Of a stretch of DNA of 64,000 bases, positions 7,900 through 15,811 are shown piece by piece. A program made the position numbers and the translations under genes. The stretch is from Acuticoccus sp039034015 (GTDB taxonomy: Bacteria; Pseudomonadota; Alphaproteobacteria; Rhizobiales; Amorphaceae), in NCBI GenBank assembly GCA_039034015.1, contig JBCCBM010000009.1, positions 62,001 through 126,000 on the forward strand, read 5' to 3'. Position 1 is the stretch's first letter. Each line of letters starts with the position of its first letter. Under the pieces are notes generated by a model, which saw nothing but the letters and a program-made list of their open reading frames with translations, was not told the DNA's origin and ran no database searches.

Positions 7900-9126
7900 T
7901 TAGGCCGCGAACTTCAAGAATTTGATTGCATCAAAGTCTTGAATACCACCACCCACACGCTTGGTCGTATAGAACAAGACGTAAGGCTTGGAGGAATAAG
8001 GATCACGAAGGATTTTGAGACCCTGACGATCCACAATCAGATAGCCGCGGCGGAAATCACCAAACGCAATGGCCAGCGCATTGTTGGCAATCCCAGGCAT
8101 ATCCTCTGCTTCCACCACCGGGAAGTTCAGAAGCGAAGCGTTCGACCCCGGAATGCTCGGCGGCGCCCAAATGTAGGCCCCATCCGTGTCCTTCATCTTA
8201 CGAACCGCAGCCTGTGTCTTACGGTTCATCACAAAGGTCGCATTCTGGCGATACCCAGCCTTCAGCGAATAAACGAGATCAATCAGCTTATCCTGCGGCG
8301 ACGCAGCCGGGAACGCACCCGCAACACCAGTATTGATGCGGCCAACATTGCCCCAAGACCAAGACGCCTCATCAACATCCGTATAGGTCGTAAAACCCTT
8401 GGGCTGCCCAGAGCCCGACCCACCAATAAAGGCCGCCGTCTCCTGCTCAGCAAACGCGGTCTCGATCTCATCAGCAAGCCACTGATCCATGTCCACCGCC
8501 GTATCGTCGAGCAGCGTCGACGTTGCGGCAGGCATGGCATAAAGCTCCATGGTGTCGAACTTAAGCTCCGACAACACGGGCGAGTCAGTGGTCGGACGCG
8601 TGGCGGTCTCCGAGACCCAACCCGTCGCCGCCGCCTGGCTTGCCACAGGCTTCTTATAGGTGGCGGAAGACACCGTGCGAAGGCCAGCAATCGCACGGAT
8701 CGGCGAAATCGCTGCAAGACGACGCATCACCTGCGCCTCAACTTCATCCGGCACAGTAAAGCCAGCGTCAGAGACGCCGCCCGTCAGCGCCTTCTTCTCC
8801 AGCTGGCGCAGACCCACCTCGTCACCAGCGCGCACATAACCGTCAAACGCGCTCTTCTTCTCGCTGGCGGCCGCCACCGGCGCCCCACCAAGGGCCGGAC
8901 GCTGGCCGCGAATGGCCATCTCGTCCACACGGCGCTGATTGGCCTCAATCGCCGCCTCAATGCGCAACACCTTCTCGGTCGTCACAACATCAGCGCCGCT
9001 CTGACGCTCGATCTCGTAAAGACGTTGGTCGTTGCTTTCCTTGAACGCTTCAAACGCGCGCTGAATTTCGTCCATTGCCCGCGCAAGGTCCGCTTTGGTT
9101 TCGGGCGCGCCCGTCACATTGTCCAT
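7900..9126 (-). CDS. GTA gp5, major capsid protein (HK97 fold)
   Basis: A 408-residue HK97-type capsid protein. Residues about 1-75 form an acidic coiled-coil delta/scaffold region (RAMDEIQRAFEAFKESNDQR) expected to be removed by the gp4 protease; the body has SPIRAIAGLRTVSS, the ETATRPTTDSP loop and the C-terminal PYVLFYTTKRVGGGIQDFDA strand. ATG at 9126 is preferred, with GAGG five bases upstream; a GTG two codons earlier overlaps the gp4 stop. Builds the small GTA head that packages random host DNA. Confidence 0.96.
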   Translation of the reverse strand: MDNVTGAPETKADLARAMDEIQRAFEAFKESNDQRLYEIERQSGADVVTTEKVLRIEAAIEANQRRVDEMAIRGQRPALGGAPVAAASEKKSAFDGYVRAGDEVGLRQLEKKALTGGVSDAGFTVPDEVEAQVMRRLAAISPIRAIAGLRTVSSATYKKPVASQAAATGWVSETATRPTTDSPVLSELKFDTMELYAMPAATSTLLDDTAVDMDQWLADEIETAFAEQETAAFIGGSGSGQPKGFTTYTDVDEASWSWGNVGRINTGVAGAFPAASPQDKLIDLVYSLKAGYRQNATFVMNRKTQAAVRKMKDTDGAYIWAPPSIPGSNASLLNFPVVEAEDMPGIANNALAIAFGDFRRGYLIVDRQGLKILRDPYSSKPYVLFYTTKRVGGGIQDFDAIKFLKFAA

Positions 9127-9128
9127 GA

Positions 9129-9677
9129 TCACCTCATCTGACGAAGAAAAGTCGCGGTGCGGTTCATCCGGCTCAAAAGCCCCGCATCGCTGACGTCTGC
9201 GGGCCCGGCCCGCCCCCTGCGGTCGGCACCAGCCGCCCGCGCTCGCGCCTCAGGCAGCATCGGGCTCATCACCACCGACACCTCCCAAAGCTCGATTTCT
9301 TGAAGCCGCCGCAGGCCATCACCCTCGGCAGCGCGCACTGTGCGAAAGCCGATCGACAGCCCATCGAGCCGCCCCTCCGCCATTCGCTGCGCCGCATCCC
9401 GCGCCTTGGGTGAGGCGCCCAAGCGCCCCTCCACCCAGAGCCCGCGATGATCTTCCTCAACGCTCAGCCAAAAGCCGATCGCCGCCTCCGGGTCATGCTC
9501 CAACAGCATCCCCACCCGCGAAGGCCCATGCTTTTCCAGCGATCGCGAAAACGCCCCCGGCTCCACAATGTCGCCAGAAAGGTCCATGCGCCCAAAGAGT
9601 GACGCGTACCCGCAAAAGAGCCCATCCCCCGACACGCACGAGATCGCCCGCGCAAACTTCGTCTCCGGCGCCCTCAT
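9129..9677 (-). CDS. GTA gp4, prohead protease (HK97 family, U35)
   Basis: A 182-residue protease with GYASLFGRMDLSGDIVEPGAF at the N-terminus. The likely catalytic residues are His61 (LLEHDP), Ser108 (GLSIGF) and Glu132 (LWEVSVV). It cleaves the capsid delta domain during head maturation. The ATG at 9677 overlaps the stop of the small upstream gene (ATGA), and its stop overlaps a GTG just ahead of the capsid start. The Arg-rich C-terminal tail (about residues 145-182) is probably self-cleaved. Confidence 0.95.
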   Translation of the reverse strand: MRAPETKFARAISCVSGDGLFCGYASLFGRMDLSGDIVEPGAFSRSLEKHGPSRVGMLLEHDPEAAIGFWLSVEEDHRGLWVEGRLGASPKARDAAQRMAEGRLDGLSIGFRTVRAAEGDGLRRLQEIELWEVSVVMSPMLPEARARAAGADRRGRAGPADVSDAGLLSRMNRTATFLRQMR

Positions 9678-9850
9678 TTCGCGACCCTCACAGGAAAGGT
9701 CACCACCCGCGGCCGATCCTTCACCGTCCGCTCAATGACCGCCCGCCCCAGATGCCCCGCAAAGTCGTTGAACACCGGCTCATGCTTTTGATCATGCATC
9801 GTGGTCAGCCGAACCACTGGTTCCGCGACCCGTTTCAAGAACGGCATCAT
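9674..9850 (-). CDS. Small GTA-cluster protein between gp3.5 and gp4 (58 aa, function unknown)
   Basis: A 58-codon frame from ATG at 9850 to TGA at 9674. Its start overlaps the gp3.5-like stop (TGATG) and its stop overlaps the protease start (ATGA), so it is sealed in on both sides by coupled overlaps, strong evidence that it is translated. The product starts MMPFLKRVAEPVVRLTTMHD, is basic, and has no transmembrane segment or motif that I recognise. It is too short for many gene callers. Function unknown; position suggests a head-assembly accessory. Confidence 0.72.
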   Translation of the reverse strand: MMPFLKRVAEPVVRLTTMHDQKHEPVFNDFAGHLGRAVIERTVKDRPRVVTFPVRVAK

Positions 9851-10035
9851 CAGCTTCTCTCAAACAAAGAATTCAATTTCGCGATCGAGGAGACAAAGTC
9901 GCCAAATCGCCTGTTCGAACGAGCAAGCTCCCGCATCGTCCAAACAAGAAGTCCAGATGATGCCGTTGCCCAAAGAAAAAGAGCGAGATGCGCCAAGTCA
10001 CCTCGCTCCACAACGCTCTGTGTCAAAGGATCCAT
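9850..10035 (-). CDS. GTA gp3.5-like small membrane protein (61 aa)
   Basis: A 61-residue protein starting MDPLTQSVVERGD at ATG 10035, which overlaps the portal stop as ATGA. Residues about 14-36 form one hydrophobic segment (LALFLWATASSGLLVWTMREL), followed by a charged tail (RSNRRFGDFVSSIAKL). It occupies the position of orfg3.5 in the R. capsulatus GTA, between portal and protease. The sequence gives no mechanism. A further in-frame start upstream, inside the portal gene, is less likely. Confidence 0.75.
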   Translation of the reverse strand: MDPLTQSVVERGDLAHLALFLWATASSGLLVWTMRELARSNRRFGDFVSSIAKLNSLFERS

Positions 10036-11180
10036 CAGGCGTCCCCGCACTCATCGATCCCATAACCGACCGCCAACCGCTTCTCGTCCCGCGTCAAGAA
10101 GTCTGCCGCCGCCACACGCGCCCAAAGCGCCTCCCGCTCCTCGGACAGCGCCTCGATCTGATCGGCATCGAACGAAAGCTTTAGCGCCGCCCCAAACGCC
10201 GGCGACAACCAGCCCGAAAGCGCCTGAGCCGTCCGGTTCACCATGGGCAGAACCGTGTGCCGCCAAAACGCGCGATTGGCTTCGCGGTAATTCGCGTAAG
10301 TATTGTCACCCGGGATACCAAGCAACATCGGCGGAACACCAAACGCCAGCGCTATTTCCCGCGCCGCTTGGTTCTTCGCCTCAATAAAGTCCATGTCCCG
10401 GGGCGACATCGCCATGGTCTTCCAATCAAGACCCCCCTCAAGAAGCATCGGCTTCCCAGCGTTACGCGACCCCGTATACCCGTCCTCAAGCTCTGACTTC
10501 AGCCGCTCAAACTGCTCATCAGAAAGGTTCCCCTCCCCGGTGTAAACAAGCGCCCCAGACGGCCGCGCCGCGTTATCCAGCAACGCCTTCGACCAAGCCC
10601 CCGACGCATTGTGAATATCCAGCGACGTCTGCGCCGCCTCAATGGGCGCAAACCCATAGTGATCATTGAGTGGATGAAACAACGAAAGGTGCAAAACAGG
10701 CGGAACATCCCCCACCTGCAAGAACTCCACCGTCCGCGACCCCGCCTTATACTGAAACGCCTGCGGCCACCCATCTGGCCCCGGCACCACCGTCATCCGG
10801 TCCGGCCGCAGCGCAAAGAGCTCCCGCGGCACCCCATCCAGCGCCACCGCCTCCAAATATGCGTTCCCGGCCACCATCAGGTGCCCATAAAGCGTCTCCA
10901 AAAGCGCAACGCCCGACTGCGCCGGGTTCGGCCGCGCAAGCAGCGCAAGCAACGGATGCCGGTCGACCTCAGCATCCCCGTCATAAAGGAGCCAAGGCGC
11001 CGACGCGGCCGCCTCCGCAATCATCCGCACACAGCGAAACACGATCGGGTTCTTCGCAAACCCTTCCCGCGCCAACGAGGCGTAGTCCCGCGGCGTCCAA
11101 GCCGCACGCCCCAGGGTTTCGAGCTGCATCAGCCGCCCCACCCGAGACGCCTTCGCCTCTTTCTTGTCGAAAAGACCCAT
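10035..11180 (-). CDS. GTA gp3, portal protein (HK97 family)
   Basis: A 381-residue portal: MGLFDKKEAKASRVGR start, PIVFRCVRMIAEAAASAPW, LLARPNPAQSG, FHPLNDHYGFAPIEAA, and EIALAFGVPPMLLGIPGDNTY near the C-terminus, all standard HK97/PF04860 portal motifs. ATG at 11180 follows GGAGGG; the longer in-frame start at 11249 would lie across a terminator-like hairpin and is rejected. Forms the dodecameric DNA channel at the head vertex and docks the terminase. Confidence 0.95.
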   Translation of the reverse strand: MGLFDKKEAKASRVGRLMQLETLGRAAWTPRDYASLAREGFAKNPIVFRCVRMIAEAAASAPWLLYDGDAEVDRHPLLALLARPNPAQSGVALLETLYGHLMVAGNAYLEAVALDGVPRELFALRPDRMTVVPGPDGWPQAFQYKAGSRTVEFLQVGDVPPVLHLSLFHPLNDHYGFAPIEAAQTSLDIHNASGAWSKALLDNAARPSGALVYTGEGNLSDEQFERLKSELEDGYTGSRNAGKPMLLEGGLDWKTMAMSPRDMDFIEAKNQAAREIALAFGVPPMLLGIPGDNTYANYREANRAFWRHTVLPMVNRTAQALSGWLSPAFGAALKLSFDADQIEALSEEREALWARVAAADFLTRDEKRLAVGYGIDECGDA

Positions 11181-11208
11181 CGCGCTCCCTCCGGCCAAGA
11201 CGGCCCAA

Positions 11209-11234
11209 AGAAAAAGGGGCCCCGAAGGACCCCT
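11209..11234 (-). terminator. Rho-independent terminator-like hairpin between gp2 and gp3
   Basis: On the minus strand an eight-base-pair stem (one G-T pair) closes a C(TTCG)G tetraloop and is followed by TTTTTC. It lies upstream of the portal ribosome-binding site, so it would end or attenuate transcription coming from the terminase genes. Confidence 0.72.
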
Positions 11235-11354
11235 AAAAACGTGCCGCAAACGCGGCGCTCATGACCAAAACCCCGAACTCGGCCACCTCCACCCCTCACC
11301 TTCCTCTGGTGAGACGAAAGCCCGACCTTCCTCCGGAGCCGACACCTTCAGAAC

Positions 11355-11422
11355 CTCGTGGCGGCGGGGACGGGTCAAGGGCAGAAGCGAAGCGTCCCTT
11401 GACGCGTCCCCGCCGCCACGAG
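11355..11422. repeat. Long palindromic element between gp2 and gp3
   Basis: Two arms of 27 bases pair at 26 positions (the mismatch is G11373/G11404), closed by a loop of about 14 bases. The arms contain CGTGGCGGCGGGGACG and its complement. The rest of the 293-base interval (11181-11473) has a smaller hairpin at 11295-11313 and no open gene. It resembles dispersed intergenic palindromes of GC-rich alphaproteobacteria, but no second copy occurs in this window. Confidence 0.7.
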
Positions 11423-11473
11423 ACCCTCACCCGTCGGCGGGAGAGGCTGCCCCCCTGCCCCCCTGCCCCGATG

Positions 11474-12823
11474 CTAAAGCCGCCGAACCCGAGGCGCAGG
11501 CGCCCCAGCCTCCTTTTCCAACATCAACGTCGTCACCGCCCAAACCAACGCATCGATCCGGTCCGGCGACACCCCGCCAGACGTCCCATCCGGCCCAAAA
11601 TTACACATCTGATCTTCAAGGGCGGCATAAACCCCAACGTGCCGAACCCGCCCCTGGTCATACAAAAGCGCCACAGGTTCCGCCCGCGCACGCTTCCCCT
11701 TCGAGGCGCGAACCGCCTTCACAGGCACCCCCTCATCGGCCTCACGAACCACGGTCGCGACCATCTCGCCCCCCTGGTTCACCTCAGCCACCAGCGCATC
11801 CGCCTCCAGCGATCGATAAAGCCCAACAGCCTGCCCCGCCCATTCTGTGGGCGTTGCCTTCGCAATCGTCCGGTCGGCCAAAACGTAACAAACCCCGTCC
11901 TCGCCAAGCCCCGCCGCCACAATCCCGCATGCTGCCGACCGCGCCCCGCTGGAGGCCGGCGGATCCACCGCCACCACCACACGAACCATCGGCGGCGGCG
12001 CCACAACGCGTGACCCCTCAATCACCGACCGATTGAAGAGCGCATCCTCCGCATCCTCAATCAGCTCGCCATCCAGCTCCTGCCGCCCAAGCCGCGTCCC
12101 GGCATAGCGATCCATCACAGCGTCCAAAAACCCGCCGCCAAGGTTTGCCGCATTCTCCCGCGTTGCCATCCGCGTCACCACAACCTTCGGGTCCGCCAGC
12201 AAGCGCTTCACCAACGGCACCGCCCGCGGCGTCGTCGTCACCATCTGCCGCGGCCGGTCCCCCAACCGCAGCGCAAACTGCAACATGTCCCAAACGGCCT
12301 CACCGTCCGGCCACTTGCCCACCTCATCGCTCCACGCGGCGCCAAACTGCGGCCCGCGCAACGCCTCAGGGTCGGCGGCTGAAAAAAGCTGCGCCACCGC
12401 CCCATTGGGCCACTCCAACCGGTTGCGCGAGGGCAAAAATTTCGGCCGCTCCGCCCGCCGCCCGACGGACAAAAGCCCCGAAACCCCCTCCACCATCACC
12501 GACCGCGCATCGGCAAACGTCTCGCCAATCAGCGCAATGCGCCCCACCGCAGGCGCCTTCGCGCGGCCGAGCGCCATCGCGTGCACCCACTCCGCGCCCG
12601 CCCGCGTCTTTCCCGCGCCGCGGCCGCCCATCACAAGCCACGTCATCCAGCGCCCGGCCGGCGGCAATTGTTCTTTCCGCGCCCAAACCGGCCAGTCCGT
12701 CATCAAGCCTTCCAACTCAAGGGGCGACAGATCCGCCAAAAACCGCGACCAATATCCGCCCTTCACCGCCGCCAAAAGCGCACGCTTTAAGTTGTAAGCC
12801 GTCGTCGCCCGCTTCCGGCTCAC
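11474..12823 (-). CDS. GTA gp2, large terminase subunit (ATPase/nuclease)
   Basis: A 449-residue terminase large subunit. Walker A is GGRGAGKT at residues 66-73, Walker B ends in Asp166-Glu167 (AAWSDEVGKW), the coupling motif is VTTTPR around 194-199, and the nuclease begins at Asp287 (VVVAVDPPASS). It packages host DNA into GTA heads; headful cutting without site preference is known for the family and not visible here. GTG start at 12823 overlaps the gp1 stop (GTGA). Confidence 0.95.
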   Translation of the reverse strand: MSRKRATTAYNLKRALLAAVKGGYWSRFLADLSPLELEGLMTDWPVWARKEQLPPAGRWMTWLVMGGRGAGKTRAGAEWVHAMALGRAKAPAVGRIALIGETFADARSVMVEGVSGLLSVGRRAERPKFLPSRNRLEWPNGAVAQLFSAADPEALRGPQFGAAWSDEVGKWPDGEAVWDMLQFALRLGDRPRQMVTTTPRAVPLVKRLLADPKVVVTRMATRENAANLGGGFLDAVMDRYAGTRLGRQELDGELIEDAEDALFNRSVIEGSRVVAPPPMVRVVVAVDPPASSGARSAACGIVAAGLGEDGVCYVLADRTIAKATPTEWAGQAVGLYRSLEADALVAEVNQGGEMVATVVREADEGVPVKAVRASKGKRARAEPVALLYDQGRVRHVGVYAALEDQMCNFGPDGTSGGVSPDRIDALVWAVTTLMLEKEAGAPAPRVRRL

Positions 12824-13119
12824 CCCTCCTGCGGGGCCAAATCGCCCCCGCGCAATTTCGAAAGCCGCTCCGCAAGCTCGGTGCGCAGCGCCTCAAGGTC
12901 AAGTGTCACGCCATCCTCTTCCGTCACAAACCGCTTCTCCAGCGACAACAGCGTGTCCAACGTCTTTGCCAGCGCCCCCAAATGGCGCGGATCCTCACTC
13001 ACCCCATCAAGCCGCGCCTTTGCGCTGCGCGCCTCATTGTCCGAAAGCTGTTCGCCAAAGGCGAAAAACAGCCGCTCTACCAACCCCTTTCGGTCGGTCG
13101 CCCCGGGTGTGTCGCTCAT
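12820..13119 (-). CDS. GTA gp1, small terminase-like protein
   Basis: A 99-residue protein (MSDTPGATDRKGLVERLFFAFGEQ) rich in helices, with a stretch of charged residues (LEALRTELAERLSKL) near its C-terminus. It occupies the orfg1 position, first gene of the GTA cluster, where RcGTA encodes the DNA-recognition partner of the large terminase. ATG at 13119 follows GGAGG four to five bases upstream. Sequence similarity is weak by eye, so the role rests largely on position. Confidence 0.78.
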   Translation of the reverse strand: MSDTPGATDRKGLVERLFFAFGEQLSDNEARSAKARLDGVSEDPRHLGALAKTLDTLLSLEKRFVTEEDGVTLDLEALRTELAERLSKLRGGDLAPQEG

Positions 13120-13255
13120 CGTGCCTCCAAACGACAAAAGCGCCGGTGTCCCCCACCAGCGCTTCATCCGTTGTCGTGTCGGGCCTCATACCCGGACGCT
13201 CGCTCGATCCTCTCGAGCCCGGCGCCGCGTCGCCCACCTCTGCGACGTTGACACC

Positions 13256-13284
13256 CTTCTATCAAACGACCGTACGCAAATCAA
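13256..13284 (-). promoter_or_regulatory. Possible promoter upstream of GTA gp1
   Basis: On the minus strand TTGATT (13284-13279) and TAGAAG (13261-13256) are separated by 17 bases; each matches the sigma-70 consensus at four of six positions. The site is about 140 bases upstream of the gp1 start in the only sizeable gap before the cluster. No clear CtrA-type TTAA-N7-TTAA site was found. Confidence 0.3.
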
Positions 13285-13292
13285 CCACAAAT

Positions 13293-13751
13293 TTAATCCG
13301 GCTCCTCATCAACCCAATCCACAATGAAACGCTCATAGTCCTCAACCGCGACGTCCTCCTCACTCACCGTCCGGCCGCGCACAGAAACCCCAGCTAAATG
13401 AACGGTTTGCGCATCCCCCGACACCAAAGGATGCCACCACCGCAGCGGCTCCCCTTCCGCCAAAAGCCTGTACGCACAAGTTGCAGGCAGCCACGGCAGC
13501 GTTCGCACGTCCTCCGGCGTCAGCTGCACACAATCAGGGATGGTCTCGGTCCGCCGCGCATAATCCTTGCAGCGGCAGGTCCCCGCATCGAACAGCGCAC
13601 ACGCCACATTCGTGTGCGCAATCTCGCCCGTGTCGGCATCTTCCAGCTTGTTCAGACAACACCGCCCGCAGCCATCGCAAAGCGCCTCCCACTCCTCGGG
13701 CGACATCTCCTCCAGCGAATTTCGGGTCCAAAACGGCTCAGCCAACCTCAT
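13293..13751 (-). CDS. YcgN-like UPF0260 cysteine-cluster protein
   Basis: A 152-residue protein of the UPF0260 (YcgN) family. It has CDGCGRCCLNKLED near residue 25, the DAGTCRCKDYARR segment, and CAYRLLAEGEPLRWWHPL, giving a cysteine cluster suggestive of metal or Fe-S binding. Biochemical role unknown. ATG at 13751 overlaps the end of the DUF1491 gene by 14 bases. Common beside GTA genes and DUF1491 in alphaproteobacteria. Confidence 0.92.
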   Translation of the reverse strand: MRLAEPFWTRNSLEEMSPEEWEALCDGCGRCCLNKLEDADTGEIAHTNVACALFDAGTCRCKDYARRTETIPDCVQLTPEDVRTLPWLPATCAYRLLAEGEPLRWWHPLVSGDAQTVHLAGVSVRGRTVSEEDVAVEDYERFIVDWVDEEPD

Positions 13752-14088
13752 CCGCGGTCAAAAACACGCGCCCCGCCCGGTCTTCCACCGTCAACAGCCA
13801 CAGATCGGTGTCAAACGCCACCTCGCGCTCCATCCGCTCTGACACCTCGAACGATGCCGCCCCCGCAAGCACCCGATCAAAGCGCCGCCCCAGCGCGCCC
13901 GCCGCAGGCGCCCAAAGGTCAACACCCTCATCGTGGAACACTTCGATGAAAACGGTGCCCGCGCTCGGGTCCCCCCGCCGGCTCACCGATCCAAACGCCC
14001 CCGCCTCAGACACCCGCCGCAAATAGGCCGTCGTCCAAAAATAAGAGCGCAGCCGCGGCAACGCCGTTTCAGGGTCGTCGGCAAACAT
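13738..14088 (-). CDS. DUF1491 family protein
   Basis: A 116-residue protein with LRSYFWTTAYLRRVSEAGAFG at the N-terminus and ERMEREVAFDTDLWLLTVEDRAGR near the C-terminus, the hallmark of DUF1491, a small alphaproteobacterial family of unknown function. No signal peptide or membrane segment. It overlaps the YcgN-like gene by 14 bases and follows the peptidoglycan-binding gene by 15 bases, so the three probably form one transcript. Confidence 0.85.
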   Translation of the reverse strand: MFADDPETALPRLRSYFWTTAYLRRVSEAGAFGSVSRRGDPSAGTVFIEVFHDEGVDLWAPAAGALGRRFDRVLAGAASFEVSERMEREVAFDTDLWLLTVEDRAGRVFLTADEVG

Positions 14089-14103
14089 TTTGAAACGGTA
14101 GGC

Positions 14104-14799
14104 TCAGCCGCGAGCCTCCGCAAGCGCGCGCAACACGCTGGGCACCATTCCGCGCTCCGAAATCCCTTTCGACTGCGCAAAATCATCCAACGCCTTGCGC
14201 GAGCGGGGCCCAAGCACCCCATCCACCGCCAGCGGCCCATAGCCAAGGTCGTTCAAAACCGCCTGAACATCGCGCACCGAAAGCACCACAGAGGGCGAAC
14301 TGGTCGACACCTCCCGCACCCGTGTCACGTCCGCTGGCCGCGGGGCAGACACCGCCGCCAACAGCCCAAGGCTCGGCTCCCCCGTCGCCGGCAACCCGCG
14401 CTCCGTCTCAAGCGCTGAGATCGCCGCGCGCGTCTCATCGTCCAAAACACCGCTGGTCGCCCCGGCATAAAGCCCCTTGGCCCGCAACCCGGCTTGAATC
14501 TTGCGCACCAACTCATCCCCAGGGTCCGCCGCCGAGTGCGAGGCCACCAACGGCGCCTCCGCCCGCACCGGCACCGCCAGCTCCTCAGCTGCCCCAAAGA
14601 TGGGCGCCGGATGCCGCTCGCTCTGGTCAAACAGCGCGTTGGACGAAATCACCGCCACCGCACCCACGCCCACACAAAGCAACGCCATCTGCAGCGGTCG
14701 CCGCCGCACCCGCCGCACCGTTCGGCGGCCCGACCGCCCCACGAATGCGGCCCACGCCTCAACAGGCAAAGTTTCGATCCAGGATGACAAACGCACCAC
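14104..14799 (-). CDS. Membrane-anchored protein with two peptidoglycan-binding domains
   Basis: A 231-residue protein: Arg-rich cytoplasmic N-terminus, one transmembrane segment at about residues 37-55, a linker, then two PG-binding-1-like domains (about 97-150, LVRKIQAGLRAKGLYAGATSG; and about 172-228, VRDVQAVLNDLGYGPLAVDG). It should sit in the inner membrane with the periplasmic part touching peptidoglycan. No catalytic domain is visible, so it is likely a structural or anchoring protein. It starts with GTG at 14799 (a second GTG follows directly). Confidence 0.85.
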   Translation of the reverse strand: MVRLSSWIETLPVEAWAAFVGRSGRRTVRRVRRRPLQMALLCVGVGAVAVISSNALFDQSERHPAPIFGAAEELAVPVRAEAPLVASHSAADPGDELVRKIQAGLRAKGLYAGATSGVLDDETRAAISALETERGLPATGEPSLGLLAAVSAPRPADVTRVREVSTSSPSVVLSVRDVQAVLNDLGYGPLAVDGVLGPRSRKALDDFAQSKGISERGMVPSVLRALAEARG

Positions 14800-14959
14800 A
14801 AGGTCCCCCGAGCGAACGGCGCCACCATGGCCGCAAACACTGAAAACCCCGTTAATCCCCGCTCAAGCGAACGCGCCGCATTGCGGCCATGAAACCACCG
14901 GTCCGTTAAACCGCCCCCGCTAGTCTCTCCAAAACGCTCCCAACGACGGACGCCGCGCC

Positions 14960-15277
14960 ATGACGTTCCTCCTCAAAATCCTCGCGCTCATTTTGGTTGT
15001 GGCCATCGCGGTCCCCATCCTGACGCCCCAAAGCCCCGTCGGCCACATCGTCTCCGCCGCCGTCGACGATCTCTCCGGCTTTTGCGAGCGCAAGCCCGAC
15101 ACCTGCCGCCAGACCGCAGAGGTCGGCCGCGACCTTGCAAAGATTGTCGCCGCCACCTTCCGCTCCCTTGCCGACGACCTTTCCGAAGACAGCCTCACCG
15201 CCGACGACCGCACCCTCGCCCCTGCGATCGCCACCCACGACGCCAACACCGTCCTCACAAAGCAGCCCACCCCTTGA
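14960..15277 (+). CDS. Small membrane-anchored or secreted protein, DUF5330-like
   Basis: A 105-residue protein with a hydrophobic N-terminus (MTFLLKILALILVVAIAVPI) that is a signal anchor or signal peptide, followed by a helical region with GFCERKPDTCRQTAEVGRDLAKI. The FC-x-R/K-P-D-x-C pattern is typical of DUF5330 in Hyphomicrobiales; function unknown. It is divergent from the peptidoglycan-binding gene across 160 bases. The gpt gene starts 32 bases downstream and may share its transcript. Confidence 0.75.
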   Translation: MTFLLKILALILVVAIAVPILTPQSPVGHIVSAAVDDLSGFCERKPDTCRQTAEVGRDLAKIVAATFRSLADDLSEDSLTADDRTLAPAIATHDANTVLTKQPTP

Positions 15278-15309
15278 CAAGCCGGGCTCCGGCCCGCACC
15301 CACCCAGCC

Positions 15310-15807
15310 ATGGACGAACCGCGACTTCCCGAAAAAGCCTTCCCCGTCTCGTGGGACCAATTCCACAGGGACTGCCGGGCCCTCGCCTGGCGGCTCAACG
15401 GCGCCGGCCCCTTCACCCAGCTGGTGTGCATCACCCGCGGCGGCCTCGTCCCCGCCGCCATCGTCGCGCGTGAACTTGGCCTCAGAATCATCGACACAAT
15501 CTGCATCGTGTCCTACGGCGAATTCAAACAGCTCGAAGACCTCAAGGTCTTGAAGGACCTCGCCCCCACCGCCGAAGAGATCGACCCAAAATCCATCCTC
15601 GTCATCGACGATTTGGTTGACACCGGCAAAACCGCCCAACTCGTGCGCGCCAAACTCCCCGAGGCGCACATCGCAACGGTCTACGCCAAGCCAAAAGGCC
15701 GCCCCCAGGTGGACACGTTCGTCACCGAAGTCAGCCAAGACACCTGGATCTATTTCCCGTGGGACCTTGGCTATTCCTTCCAGCCCCCAATCCGCGGCCG
15801 CGAATAG
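15310..15807 (+). CDS. gpt: Xanthine phosphoribosyltransferase
   Basis: A 165-residue type I phosphoribosyltransferase. The PRPP-binding motif is ILVIDDLVDTGKT at about residues 97-109, and VCITRGGLVPAAIVARELG is the PPi loop region. Length and the C-terminal WIYFPWDLGY (purine-binding hood) match XGPRT, which salvages xanthine and guanine to XMP and GMP. ATG at 15310 is the start that gives the family length; the longer in-frame extension overlaps the upstream gene. It ends four bases from the convergent rnd gene. Confidence 0.93.
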   Translation: MDEPRLPEKAFPVSWDQFHRDCRALAWRLNGAGPFTQLVCITRGGLVPAAIVARELGLRIIDTICIVSYGEFKQLEDLKVLKDLAPTAEEIDPKSILVIDDLVDTGKTAQLVRAKLPEAHIATVYAKPKGRPQVDTFVTEVSQDTWIYFPWDLGYSFQPPIRGRE

Positions 15808-15811
15808 CCCT

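Noticed and set aside
1..13119. The phage-like genes as a prophage
   Set aside because: No integrase, repressor, lysis cassette, replication gene or attachment site is seen, and gene order and sizes match the GTA structural cluster.
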